Assembly (NCBI GenBank): GCA_905213895.1
Contig: CAJMKE010000024.1
Coordinates: forward strand, 1-18,533
Source: an uncultured Alistipes sp.
GTDB lineage: Bacteria > Bacteroidota > Bacteroidia > Bacteroidales > Rikenellaceae
Direction: 5' to 3'
DNA: 18,533 nucleotides
In this document: positions 1-7,129 of the stretch, piece by piece
Numbering within the stretch: position 1 is the first letter of the stretch
Layout of the letters: every line of letters starts with the position of its first letter
Made by a program: the position numbers and the translations under genes
Notes under the pieces: model-generated
Database searches by the model: none
Seen by the model: the letters and a program-made list of their open reading frames with translations, nothing else
Told to the model about the DNA's origin: nothing

Positions 1-47
1 ACACAAGGATTTTCAGTCCTTTGCTCTACCAACTGAGCTATGGCACC
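1..47 (-). tRNA. tRNA-Phe (GAA), 3' part cut off by the window edge
   Basis: Read on the minus strand from 47, the sequence folds as the 5' two thirds of a tRNA: a 7-nt acceptor strand GGTGCCA, TA at positions 8-9, a D-arm (GCTC/GAGC around AGTTGGTA), then a 5-bp anticodon stem AAGGA/TCCTT enclosing CTGAAAA. The anticodon is GAA (phenylalanine). The sequence ends in the variable loop, so the T-arm and the 3' acceptor strand lie outside the window. A good stable-RNA promoter sits upstream at 95-125. Confidence 0.95.
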
Positions 48-94
48 ATCGTTTTGCAGTCTGCGGGTAAAATCCCGACTTCCGATTGCGAGTG

Positions 95-125
95 CAAAGG
101 TAAACAAAAAAAATGAAATTGCAAA
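95..125 (-). promoter_or_regulatory. Promoter of tRNA-Phe
   Basis: On the minus strand TTTG (122-125) is followed after 19 bp by TACCTTTG (95-102), a full match to the Bacteroidetes -7 element TAnnTTTG. Transcription should begin near position 91, about 45 nt before the tRNA 5' end. The same TACCTTTG box recurs in two of the rRNA promoters of this window. Confidence 0.75.
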
Positions 126-209
126 TGTTGTAGGAATTTTTTGTGATTATTACTTATTCGGATACGTATTTGTCCATCGGCACCGTGCGGAATTTGGCAA
201 ATATATTGT

Positions 210-240
210 TTTGTCGTTTCCGTTTGAAACAGTATATTTG
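210..240 (+). promoter_or_regulatory. Promoter of the Na+/Ca2+ antiporter gene
   Basis: TTTG (210-213), a 19-bp spacer and TATATTTG (233-240) match the Bacteroidetes sigma-ABfr consensus. The predicted start near 244-247 leaves a leader of about 25 nt before the ATG at 269. No Shine-Dalgarno sequence is visible, as is usual in this phylum. Confidence 0.7.
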
Positions 241-268
241 CTGTCCGAAAAACGAAATTCGCTGAATT

Positions 269-1201
269 ATGTATTGGTTGATGCTTATTCTGGGTCTCGC
301 CGTACTGACGGTGGGGGCTACATGGCTGACTAACGGTTCCGTGGCGGTCGCCGAGAGATTGCGCATGTCCGAATATCTTATTGGACTTACCATAATTGCG
401 GTCGGAACGTCGCTGCCCGAACTGACGGTGAGTGCGGCATCCGCCATTGCCGGAAATCCGGATGTCGCGGTCGGAAACGTCGTCGGCTCGAATATTTTCA
501 ATGTATTCGTAATTCTCGGAATCTGTTCGTTCATCGCTCCGCTGCTCTTTACCCGCGAAAACATACGCCGCGATATTCCGATGTGCATCGGTGCGTCGCT
601 CGTCCTCGCGTTCATGATACTCGACAGCCGCATTTCGCGCATCGAGGGCATCGTGATGCTGATTCTCTATATCGCCGTGGTGTATGCCTCGTACCGTTGG
701 GACCGCAATAGCGCGGAAGCGAAGAAGACGCAGGAGAGCACCGGCGCGAAGTTTTCGTGGGGAGTATCCGTCGTATCGATAGTTCTCGGCTTGGCGGCAC
801 TGATTTACGGCGCACACCTGACGTTGAAGTCGGCTACCGAAATCGCCCGCGGTTTCGGAATCAGCGAATCCGTCATCGCCATCACCGTACTGGCGGGCGG
901 AACGTCGCTGCCCGAACTCGCATCGAGCATAGCCGCTACGCTGAAAGGGCATGGCGGGCTTGCGCTGGGCAATATTCTCGGCTCGAACATCGCAAACATA
1001 CTGTTGATTCTCGGCGTCTGCTCGATTATCGAACCGCTGCCGGTAACCGACATCACGAAAACCGACGTAGCGATGCTCGTCGGCTCGTCGGTCGCGGTGC
1101 TTCTGTCGGCTCTCGTAATCGGTCGCCGCAGAATTACCGTCTACGAGGGTGTCGCGTATATCGCGATATACGCGGTCTATGTATGGCATCTGATAAAATA
1201 G
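269..1201 (+). CDS. Calcium/sodium antiporter, CaCA family (YrbG-like)
   Basis: This 310-residue inner-membrane protein exchanges Na+ (or H+) for Ca2+. It shows the internal duplication of the CaCA superfamily. The first alpha repeat has GTSLPEL at residues 46-52 and GNVVGSN at 69-75. The second has GTSLPEL at 211-217 and GNILGSN at 234-240. The acidic residues E51 and E216 are the expected ion ligands. About ten hydrophobic segments flank a short hydrophilic loop near residues 143-162, and the length matches bacterial YrbG-type proteins. The ATG is supported by a promoter ending 28 bp upstream. The gene is alone in its transcription unit and its stop is followed within 5 bp by palindromic element A. 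The family assignment is firm; the exact ions are inferred from the family. Confidence 0.95.
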   Translation: MYWLMLILGLAVLTVGATWLTNGSVAVAERLRMSEYLIGLTIIAVGTSLPELTVSAASAIAGNPDVAVGNVVGSNIFNVFVILGICSFIAPLLFTRENIRRDIPMCIGASLVLAFMILDSRISRIEGIVMLILYIAVVYASYRWDRNSAEAKKTQESTGAKFSWGVSVVSIVLGLAALIYGAHLTLKSATEIARGFGISESVIAITVLAGGTSLPELASSIAATLKGHGGLALGNILGSNIANILLILGVCSIIEPLPVTDITKTDVAMLVGSSVAVLLSALVIGRRRITVYEGVAYIAIYAVYVWHLIK

Positions 1202-1205
1202 AGGG

Positions 1206-1242
1206 ACTTTAAGGTCATTAAAGACTTTAATGCGCTTAAAGT
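1206..1242. repeat. Palindromic 9-bp-phased TTAA element, copy A
   Basis: A 37-bp imperfect palindrome centred on A1224 with 16 of 18 positions paired. The arms begin ACTTTAAG and end CTTAAAGT, and G1205/C1243 extend the pairing. TTAA occurs at 1209, 1218, 1227 and 1236, exactly 9 bp apart. The element starts 4 bp after the antiporter stop codon and ends 9 bp before the -33 box of the next gene. No other terminator-like hairpin exists in this spacer, and there is no following T-tract. Confidence 0.85.
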
Positions 1243-1251
1243 CATTGTGAT

Positions 1252-1283
1252 TTTGGCAGTTTGGAGAATTTTTGCTATGTTTG
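1252..1283 (+). promoter_or_regulatory. Promoter of the outer-membrane-like protein gene
   Basis: TTTG (1252-1255), a 20-bp spacer and TATGTTTG (1276-1283) fit the Bacteroidetes consensus. The start near 1287-1290 is compatible with translation from the ATG at 1306 but not from the earlier in-frame TTG at 1261. The promoter therefore settles the choice of start codon. Confidence 0.7.
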
Positions 1284-1305
1284 TAAAACTTTAATCCATA
1301 CTCCC

Positions 1306-1962
1306 ATGAAAAAATCATTGCTTTTAATCGTATGTGCGATTCTCGTCGCATCGGCTTCCGCTGCCGGCGGTGCCGACAAAGATAAGGATGAGATGCCGAG
1401 GTATCCGCGTTCGACTGCACGCGGTTATTTCGGAATGGTCGAAGCCGGCGAAGGTTTCGTAACCAATTCCTCGGGCATATATCGCACATCGCTTCATGTT
1501 ATTAACGGCTATCGCATATTCCCGCAGTTGTCGGTCGGTTTGGGAGTCGGCTTGAAGATGTTCCACGGCGACCGTCCGGCGGTCTTGAAGGATTTGGGAG
1601 AAGACTATCTGCATAACGGCAAGACGGAGGTCTCGCTGCCGCTGTTTTTTCATATCAGGACGGATATTCTGAAAAATGCCAAATCCACTCCCTATATCGC
1701 GTTGAATGCCGGTTATAACTTCCCGCTGAACAAGGGCTTTTTCCGCGGCTATCTGGTCGAACCGACGATAGGCATCGGGTTCGGTACCGGCAAGAACGGA
1801 AACCAATTCAATGTGGGCGTCGGCTATCAGATGCACGAAATCAGATATAAAGTACTTAAAACAGAATATAGCGGTTATGGCGGTTATATCCGTCATGATA
1901 AATTGGTGGTCGAGAAAGATATGCACGGAGCGATAAGTATCATGCTGGGATTCATGTGGTAA
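1306..1962 (+). CDS. Exported protein, probable small outer-membrane beta-barrel
   Basis: No named family is recognised. The 218-residue product begins MKKSLLLIVCAILVASASA, a classical signal peptide with cleavage likely near residue 19, followed by a charged linker rich in K, D and E. The rest alternates short amphipathic strands rich in Gly, Tyr and Phe with polar turns, for example GLGVGL, IALNAGYNF, IGIGFGTG and FNVGVGYQM. It ends in the aromatic residue W218, the typical C-terminal signal of outer-membrane barrels. Eight strands would suit the length. The start at 1306 is chosen because of the signal peptide and the promoter just upstream. The gene is followed by a strong hairpin terminator and forms its own transcription unit. 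Function unknown; structural porin-like or OmpA-barrel-like roles are possible. Confidence 0.85.
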   Translation: MKKSLLLIVCAILVASASAAGGADKDKDEMPRYPRSTARGYFGMVEAGEGFVTNSSGIYRTSLHVINGYRIFPQLSVGLGVGLKMFHGDRPAVLKDLGEDYLHNGKTEVSLPLFFHIRTDILKNAKSTPYIALNAGYNFPLNKGFFRGYLVEPTIGIGFGTGKNGNQFNVGVGYQMHEIRYKVLKTEYSGYGGYIRHDKLVVEKDMHGAISIMLGFMW

Positions 1963-1980
1963 TCGCTGTTGAGAAAAAGA

Positions 1981-2010
1981 AAAAGGACGATTCTGATGAA
2001 TCGTCCTTTT
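1981..2010. terminator. Bidirectional intrinsic terminator
   Basis: A perfect 13-bp inverted repeat, AAAAGGACGATTC (1981-1993) and its complement (1998-2010), encloses the tetraloop TGAT. The A/T-rich ends give U-tracts in both directions. It can therefore end both the plus-strand gene at 1962 and the minus-strand tRNA-fMet transcript, which finishes at 2014. Confidence 0.9.
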
Positions 2011-2013
2011 AAG

Positions 2014-2087
<74 letters not shown>

Positions 2088-2133
2088 ATGTATCTTCAAA
2101 CCTTTCGGTATCGGTTTTTCGCGTTTGCAGGTG

Positions 2134-2165
2134 CAAAGATACTGCAAAAATATTGCAAATCCAAA
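2134..2165 (-). promoter_or_regulatory. Promoter of tRNA-fMet
   Basis: On the minus strand TTTG (2162-2165), a 20-bp spacer and TATCTTTG (2134-2141) match the Bacteroidetes consensus fully. Transcription would start near 2130, about 43 nt before the tRNA 5' end. That is similar to the layout at tRNA-Phe. Confidence 0.75.
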
Positions 2166-2225
2166 CTTTCTCACGAAAAATATTTCGCGGACGGTGCAGA
2201 CGGGCGGCAGCGGGGAGGGACGGTA

Positions 2226-2262
2226 TCCTTAAAGTCCTTAACGACCTTAAAGACTTTAAGGA
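2226..2262. repeat. Palindromic 9-bp-phased TTAA element, copy B
   Basis: A 37-bp palindrome centred on A2244 with 16 of 18 positions paired. The outer arms TCCTTAAAGTC (2226-2236) and GACTTTAAGGA (2252-2262) are perfect complements. TTAA lies at 2229, 2238, 2247 and 2256, with a degenerate fifth unit (TTAC) at 2265. It lies 19 bp past the esterase stop codon, with no other hairpin nearby. Confidence 0.85.
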
Positions 2263-2281
2263 CTTTACCTCCTCACAGGAT

Positions 2282-3571
2282 TTATTTCACCACATTCTCC
2301 ATCATCCATTTCGAGCGCGCTTTCCACTGTTCCGGATAGGTGTAGTGGCGCGACTGCGGCACGACCATGCGGCTTTTGGGCGAAGTGATGGAGTTGTATG
2401 CGCCGACGACGGAGGTCGGGCATACGACCATATCGTTGTAGCCGAACGAGAAGAATACCGGTACGCTGATGCGGCGCGCGAAGTTCACTACGTCGTAGTA
2501 TTTCACCGTTTCGAGGCGTTCTGGCGTCGCGAGTTTCTTGTTGCGGAACATGTAGGGCCATGCGTTGCCCTGGTCGTGGAGATAACCCGTCAGGTCGCAC
2601 ATGGCAGGGTAGAACGCCGCCGCGCATTTGACTTTCGGGTTGAGATACGCCGTCGTCAGTGTCAGTGCGCCGCCCTGACTGCCGCCGGTAACGCCGATAT
2701 GGTCTGCATCCACGAAATCGAGTTCGGCGAGAAAGTCAATGGCGCGGGCGCAGCCGAGGAATACGCGCTTGTAGAAATAGTTGTCCTTGTCATCGATTCC
2801 GGCGAACCAGTAGTCTATCAGCGAACCGTTTTTAAGGTCGGTGTAGAGCGACTCGTCGGGCAGTACGGTCGGGATGCCGTGGATGCCGACCTCGAACGTA
2901 ACGAATCCCTTCTCCGCCTCCTCGTAGAAGCCTTTGCGCGAACGGCAGCCGGCACCCGGTACAATCAGTATCGCAGGGCATTTGCCTTCGATTTTGGCAG
3001 GTACGCAAAGCGTGCCGTATATGCGCGAACCCTTGCGGAAACTCTGGAAACTTGCCGAATAGACATTCACTTTCGAGGTGCATTTCTCGGGAACGAGCGT
3101 CAGTTCGGGCAGCATGTCGATTTTGCGGTTGGCGGCGAGTGCCTTCTCCCAGAACTCGACGAAATCATCGGGCATCACGGTTTTAGGCTCGATGCGGTCG
3201 ATGTCGAATCCCGCCGTCGCGCACTCCTCGTATTTGCGTCCGTCCACGGTCGCCCATACGCGGCAGCGCAGGAAACCAGCCTTTTTCATCGTGTATCCGC
3301 TGATTACCGTCGTGCCGTCTTTCAGCACCATGTCGCCTTTCTTAATCGGTGCGAGCATATCTTCCGATATTTCGTAGTGGATTTTCGCATCGGCTACGGG
3401 GCAGTGGCTCGTCGTGACGGATACGCTGAATTTCGGCTTTTCGCCGCATGTGTAGAGCCAGTCGCTGTGGTCGGGCGATACCGCGACCGTAACGAGCGTC
3501 TGTTTGGGTTGTGCCGTGGCGAGCGATACCGCAACAAGCACGAACAACGCGAGGAGATTGAGTTTTTTCAT
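2282..3571 (-). CDS. Secreted acetyl-xylan-esterase-like alpha/beta hydrolase
   Basis: The 429-residue protein has a signal peptide (residues 1-20, ending ATA before QPKQ), an N-terminal beta-rich domain (about 25-125) and a C-terminal alpha/beta-hydrolase domain of the AXE1/CE7 acetyl-xylan esterase and cephalosporin-C deacetylase type. The nucleophile elbow is GGSQGG with Ser298. The likely acid is Asp380 in FGYND and the likely base His409 in SRHYTYPEQW. CE7 enzymes remove acetyl groups from xylo-oligosaccharides and other small substrates. The extra N-terminal domain and export suggest action in the periplasm or at the cell surface on acetylated glycans; the substrate is inferred only. 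It is transcribed alone, with a -7 element at 3601-3608, and element B follows the stop. The start is fixed by the signal peptide. Confidence 0.92.
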   Translation of the reverse strand: MKKLNLLALFVLVAVSLATAQPKQTLVTVAVSPDHSDWLYTCGEKPKFSVSVTTSHCPVADAKIHYEISEDMLAPIKKGDMVLKDGTTVISGYTMKKAGFLRCRVWATVDGRKYEECATAGFDIDRIEPKTVMPDDFVEFWEKALAANRKIDMLPELTLVPEKCTSKVNVYSASFQSFRKGSRIYGTLCVPAKIEGKCPAILIVPGAGCRSRKGFYEEAEKGFVTFEVGIHGIPTVLPDESLYTDLKNGSLIDYWFAGIDDKDNYFYKRVFLGCARAIDFLAELDFVDADHIGVTGGSQGGALTLTTAYLNPKVKCAAAFYPAMCDLTGYLHDQGNAWPYMFRNKKLATPERLETVKYYDVVNFARRISVPVFFSFGYNDMVVCPTSVVGAYNSITSPKSRMVVPQSRHYTYPEQWKARSKWMMENVVK

Positions 3572-3600
3572 TGCTTTTCAGGTTTTGTGTGAATTTTTTA

Positions 3601-3608
3601 CAAAGATA
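3601..3608 (-). promoter_or_regulatory. -7 promoter element of the esterase gene
   Basis: TATCTTTG on the minus strand fits TAnnTTTG and would start transcription about 25 nt upstream of the esterase ATG at 3571. No clear TTTG is found at the -33 position, so the promoter may be weak or activator-dependent. Confidence 0.5.
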
Positions 3609-3681
3609 TGCGTTTTGCGGAAAATAATGCGCCGGACGGACTATTTATTAGGTTCGGAATGCGACCGATGCGAAATTTTAT

Positions 3682-3689
3682 TACATTTG
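3682..3689 (+). promoter_or_regulatory. Possible -7 promoter element of the glycosyltransferase gene
   Basis: TACATTTG fits TAnnTTTG. It ends only 4 bp before the GTG start, so a transcript from here would be leaderless or nearly so. There is no TTTG at the -33 position, and this could be a chance match. Confidence 0.35.
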
Positions 3690-3693
3690 CTAT

Positions 3694-4611
3694 GTGAAAC
3701 TTTCATTGATAATAGCGACATACAACCGCGCGCCGTATCTTCTGCGGACGTTGAAATCGGTTGTCGGGCAGACTGCCGACCCGTCGACGTGGGAGTGCGT
3801 GGCGGTGAACAACAACTCGACCGATTCGACTGCCGCCGATTTCGCACGTTTCGCGGCGGCGCACCCGCAGTTCGACTTGCGTATGGTAGATGAATCGAAA
3901 CAGGGGTTGTCGAATGCCCGCAACTGCGGAATCCGCAACTCGTCTGGCGAGATAGTCGCGATTATCGACGACGACGAAACGATAGTCCCCGAATACGTAA
4001 GCACCTATATCGGCTTCTTCGAGGCGCACCCCGAAGCGTCGGTTGCGGGCGGCGGCGTGATTCCGTGTTACGAGAACGGTCGTCCGAAATGGATGTCGAC
4101 CTATCCCGAACGGATGATAGCCAATCCGATAGATTTGGGCGGACGGGTGCGCGAGTTTCCGAAAGGCAGGGTCCCTGCGGGCGGCAACATGGCGTTCCGC
4201 CGGAAGGTGTTCGCCTGTTTCGGGATGTTCGACCCCGCGCTGGGACGCAACGGCAAGGCTCTGACGGGCGGAGAGGAGACCGACCTTTTCGCGCGCCTTC
4301 GTGCCGGAGGAGAGAGGTTGTATTATGTGCCTCATGCGGAGATATTCCACCATATTCCGGACGAAAAACTCACCCGCGAGAGGTTCGACCGGCAGAGTTT
4401 CGATGTCGGGCGGAGCAAGTATATCCGTGCGGCATCCAATGACGGTGTGCGGGCTTTGCTGGCGGACGAACGGCGGAAAAGAGTGTTTACGTTCGTGCTG
4501 GCGGCATATTATCTTCTGACGTTCCGCCCGCGAAAAGCCGAATGGCTGATAGCCATGCGCCGCGGCATCAGTGCCGGAATCGCGGCACAGGCGGAGAAAG
4601 ATAGGGATTAG
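3694..4611 (+). CDS. Glycosyltransferase family 2 (GT-A fold)
   Basis: The 305-residue protein opens with the typical GT2 start, a beta strand (LSLIIATYNR) that begins the nucleotide-sugar-binding fold. The DxD-type motif is DDD at residues 92-94 (within AIIDDDET), which binds the metal and UDP/GDP-sugar. A second acidic motif, GGEETD (191-196), is in the position of the catalytic base. No clear membrane segments are present except a mildly hydrophobic stretch near 265-275, so a cytoplasmic, membrane-associated role is likely. The GTG start is the only plausible one: a stop codon lies in frame at 3649-3651 with no earlier start codon. The gene is divergent from the esterase and converges on waaA. 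A role in lipopolysaccharide or surface glycan synthesis is inferred; the sugar and acceptor are unknown. Confidence 0.92.
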   Translation: MKLSLIIATYNRAPYLLRTLKSVVGQTADPSTWECVAVNNNSTDSTAADFARFAAAHPQFDLRMVDESKQGLSNARNCGIRNSSGEIVAIIDDDETIVPEYVSTYIGFFEAHPEASVAGGGVIPCYENGRPKWMSTYPERMIANPIDLGGRVREFPKGRVPAGGNMAFRRKVFACFGMFDPALGRNGKALTGGEETDLFARLRAGGERLYYVPHAEIFHHIPDEKLTRERFDRQSFDVGRSKYIRAASNDGVRALLADERRKRVFTFVLAAYYLLTFRPRKAEWLIAMRRGISAGIAAQAEKDRD

Positions 4612-4627
4612 CCCTTAAAGATCTTTT

Positions 4628-5857
4628 CTATTTGCTTGGAAAAATCGCTCTGACGAATATTTCGGTTGCGCCCTGATGTTTGGAGGTGTACTCCTTAGCG
4701 GCGCGGCTTGCTTCGGCAAGACGGTCGGCATCGTCGCGAAGCGGGATGAACCACTCTTTCAACGCTTCGTAGGAATCGACCGATTTCGCCGCCCCGAGAT
4801 TCACCAAATCGCAAGCCTCCTTGAATTTCGTGTAATTCGGTCCGAATGCTGTCGGCAGCCCGAATGTAGCCGCTTCGAGCGTATTGTGGATGCCTACGCC
4901 GAATCCGCCTCCGATATATGCCCAGTCGGCATAGCCGTAGACCGATGCCAGCAGACCGACCGTATCGAGTACGAGTACCCGGCTTGCCGCCAGAGCCTCG
5001 TCGGTCGCCTGCGTGTAGCGGACTGCACCGCCGACGGTGTCGTTCAGTATCTTGGCGATGCGCGATTCGTCCATCTCGTGCGGAGCGACGATGAATTTGA
5101 TGTCGGGATTGTCGTTGATTAGTTTTTGGAGAATCTCCTCGTCGGGACGCCATGTAGAACCCGCGACGAAAAGCCGCCTGTCGCCCTTGAACTTCTCTAT
5201 GGCTTCGATGCGCTTGGCATTCGCCGCGATTTGAGCCACGCGGTCGAACCGTGTGTCGCCTGCCACGATGACGTTGTCGTAGCCTAGTTCCGACAGCAGA
5301 GCCTTGGATTCGTCGTTCTGTACGAAAAGCGTGTCGTAGGTTTCGAGCGCGTTGCGCCACATCTCGCCGTAGGGACGGAAGAACACCGAATTGCGGCGGA
5401 ATATGGCTGAAACGATATAGGTTCTGATTTTGCGCCGGCGCAACTCGCCGAGCATGTTTATCCAGAATTCGTATTTGACGAAAATTGCGATTTCGGGCTT
5501 TACGATGTCGATGAATTGCCGTACGTTGGTCGGACGGTCGGACGGCAGGTAGAAAATATAGTCGGCACCCGCGTAGTTCTTGCGGATTTCGTATCCCGAC
5601 GGCGAGAAGAATGTAACGAGAATCTTGTATTCGGGTCTTTCTTCGCGTATTTTCTCGATTATCGGTCGTCCCTGCTCGAATTCGCCGAGCGATGCCACGT
5701 GTATCCACACGATGCGGGCTTCGGAATCTATGGCACTGCGCATGCGGTCGAACAGATTCTTGCGACCGTCGCTCCAAAGTTTCGCTTTCGGATACCACGC
5801 AGAGGCTGTTTTAATAGCCGTTTCGTATGCTGCGATGCCTATATTGTAAAGCCACAT
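4628..5857 (-). CDS. waaA: 3-deoxy-D-manno-octulosonate (Kdo) transferase
   Basis: WaaA transfers Kdo from CMP-Kdo to the lipid A precursor at the inner face of the inner membrane. The 409-residue protein has the short N-terminal membrane-associated helix (WLYNIGIAAYETAIK) and the motif WIHVASLGEFEQ, with Glu59 as the expected catalytic base. The GT-B C-terminal domain shows AGSTW (232-236), GGGFG (316-320), HNTLEAA (324-330) and FGPNYTKFKEA. The frame is open to 5938, but the ATG at 5857 is chosen because the family begins with this membrane helix and because a complete promoter (5884-5914) lies inside the longer version. The stop is 16 bp from the stop of the convergent glycosyltransferase. 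Confidence 0.95.
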   Translation of the reverse strand: MWLYNIGIAAYETAIKTASAWYPKAKLWSDGRKNLFDRMRSAIDSEARIVWIHVASLGEFEQGRPIIEKIREERPEYKILVTFFSPSGYEIRKNYAGADYIFYLPSDRPTNVRQFIDIVKPEIAIFVKYEFWINMLGELRRRKIRTYIVSAIFRRNSVFFRPYGEMWRNALETYDTLFVQNDESKALLSELGYDNVIVAGDTRFDRVAQIAANAKRIEAIEKFKGDRRLFVAGSTWRPDEEILQKLINDNPDIKFIVAPHEMDESRIAKILNDTVGGAVRYTQATDEALAASRVLVLDTVGLLASVYGYADWAYIGGGFGVGIHNTLEAATFGLPTAFGPNYTKFKEACDLVNLGAAKSVDSYEALKEWFIPLRDDADRLAEASRAAKEYTSKHQGATEIFVRAIFPSK

Positions 5858-5883
5858 CAATTCTTTGTCTTCTGAAAACCTCG

Positions 5884-5914
5884 CAAAAGTAGTATTTTTT
5901 GTCTTAAATCCAAA
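5884..5914 (-). promoter_or_regulatory. Promoter of waaA
   Basis: On the minus strand TTTG (5911-5914), a 19-bp spacer and TACTTTTG (5884-5891) match the consensus. The start near 5878 gives a leader of about 20 nt to the ATG at 5857. The -33 box lies directly beside the yraN stop codon, so waaA can be transcribed independently of pepE-yraN. Confidence 0.7.
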
Positions 5915-5915
5915 A

Positions 5916-6281
5916 TTACCAACCGTATTGCATGGCATTTTCTACATATCGAACATCAGATGCACCGTCGGGGGCGATTTCGACGGCAATCAAATCGAAC
6001 TGCAATTCCAGCGTCAGATGTCGGGCGGCGATGTATGCCGACGCCGCCTTTCGGAGTGCGCGCGCCTTGTCTTCGGTTATCGCATCTTCGGGCGTCGTGA
6101 GCGAACCCGTATGCCGTGTCTTGACCTCGACGAAATGGACGGTGTCCCAGCGGGAGGCGATGATGTCGATTTCGTATCTGCCGTACCGCCAGTTCCTCTC
6201 CATTATCAGAAAGCCGTTGCGGCGCAGCCAGTCTGCGGCGACCCGTTCGCCGAGGTCGCCGCGTTCGCGGGTGAATGACAT
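5916..6281 (-). CDS. YraN family protein (UPF0102), nuclease-like fold
   Basis: The 121-residue protein has the complete UPF0102 layout: an N-terminal GDLGERVAADWLRRNG helix, then WRYGRYEIDIIA with E37 and D39, then VHFVEVKTR with E52 and K54. These acidic and lysine residues form a PD-(D/E)XK nuclease-like site as in Holliday-junction resolvase folds. The cellular role of the family is still unclear. The length is typical. It lies between pepE (39-bp gap) and waaA (58-bp gap) on the same strand. No own promoter of the Bacteroidetes type was seen, so cotranscription with pepE is likely. Confidence 0.93.
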   Translation of the reverse strand: MSFTRERGDLGERVAADWLRRNGFLIMERNWRYGRYEIDIIASRWDTVHFVEVKTRHTGSLTTPEDAITEDKARALRKAASAYIAARHLTLELQFDLIAVEIAPDGASDVRYVENAMQYGW

Positions 6282-6320
6282 GGTGCTATACTTATATTAT
6301 AATAATAAATATGCTGACAA

Positions 6321-7022
6321 TTACAGTAGGAACGAAAGGTCGTCGCCCGCCTTTACCTCGAACGGTTCGATGCCCTTCTTGAAAATGCGCATCGGTCGCG
6401 AGCCGATGAGTTCCAGCCTGCCGTTTTCGAGGCGCAGCATGCAGCCCTCGCGCAGTCCGACGACATAACGCCGCGGATTGGCTTCGATGTATTCGAGTAT
6501 GCGCTGCTCGCGGGTTTCGCCGGCGTGTCCCTCGGGATTGGCGTCGAGATAGTGCGGGTTTATCTGGAAGCGCACCGCTCCGATTGCCTTGAACGACTGC
6601 GGTTCGACAATCGGCATGTCGTTGGTCGTGCATATCGTCGGACAGCATACGTTGCTTCCCGCCGACCAGCCCACGTAGGGTGTGCCCTCCTTGATTTTGC
6701 GCAGTATCGCCGTCATCAGCCCCTGTTCCTGCATCTTTTTCGCCAGTGCGAAGGTGTTGCCTCCGCCGACGCAAATCGCCTCCGCCTCGCGTATCGCCTT
6801 TCGCGGGTCGGCGGCGCGGTGTACCGAACGCACCCTGATGCCTATTTCGTCGAAGCGTTTCTGTACCTTGCGCTCGTATTCGTCATACGAAAAAGTTACG
6901 GCTGCATACGGTACGAACACGATTTCGCACACTCCTTGCAGGTGTCTGCCGATGTTTTCGACGGGGTATTTGAGGTATTCTTCGCCCGCATTGGTGGAGT
7001 TCGAGATGAGTAATAATTTCAT
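6321..7022 (-). CDS. pepE: Alpha-aspartyl dipeptidase (peptidase E, family S51)
   Basis: PepE is a cytoplasmic serine peptidase that cleaves dipeptides with an N-terminal aspartate. The 233-residue product carries the nucleophile in GWSAGSNV (Ser120), with Asp135 (in TTNDMPIVEP) and His157 (in INPHYLDA). These three positions agree with the Ser120/Asp135/His157 triad numbering I know for Salmonella PepE, which also supports the ATG at 7022. The frame stays open to 7160, but the extra 46 residues would cross the promoter and have no counterpart in the family. It lies upstream of yraN on the same strand and is divergent from acpP. Confidence 0.95.
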   Translation of the reverse strand: MKLLLISNSTNAGEEYLKYPVENIGRHLQGVCEIVFVPYAAVTFSYDEYERKVQKRFDEIGIRVRSVHRAADPRKAIREAEAICVGGGNTFALAKKMQEQGLMTAILRKIKEGTPYVGWSAGSNVCCPTICTTNDMPIVEPQSFKAIGAVRFQINPHYLDANPEGHAGETREQRILEYIEANPRRYVVGLREGCMLRLENGRLELIGSRPMRIFKKGIEPFEVKAGDDLSFLL

Positions 7023-7101
7023 GGTTTTGTATTTATTTGAAAATCTGTCTGTTATTATTCGCCGTCGGAGGGCGGATTGTAAATTATTTACTTTATTATG
7101 C

Positions 7102-7109
7102 CAAAGATA
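7102..7109 (-). promoter_or_regulatory. -7 promoter element of pepE
   Basis: TATCTTTG on the minus strand fits TAnnTTTG. The start near 7098 gives a leader of about 75 nt before the ATG at 7022. No TTTG is seen at -33. The expected -33 region overlaps the -7 box of the divergent acpP promoter, so the two may interfere. Confidence 0.5.
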
Positions 7110-7121
7110 ATAAAAAAGTGT

Positions 7122-7129
7122 TATTTTTG
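7122..7129 (+). promoter_or_regulatory. Possible -7 promoter element of the acpP operon
   Basis: TATTTTTG fits TAnnTTTG, and transcription would begin near 7135, leaving a leader of about 128 nt before acpP. The -33 position is not a TTTG. The rest of the leader (7136-7262) is A/T-rich and holds no structure I can identify. Confidence 0.4.

Noticed and set aside
38..1489. Long minus-strand open frame (483 codons) across the antiporter gene.
   Set aside because: It lies antisense to a clear CaCA transporter, is arginine- and histidine-rich as expected for a shadow frame in GC-rich DNA, and has no family motif. It would also cross element A.
2153..3592. 479-codon plus-strand frame containing LKVLNDLKDFKDF near its start.
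   Set aside because: The peptide comes from translating the 9-bp-phased element B, and the remainder is antisense to the esterase.
5858..5938. Longer N-terminus for waaA from the ATG at 5938.
   Set aside because: A complete consensus promoter (5884-5914) lies inside the extension, and the family begins at the membrane helix starting MWLYN.
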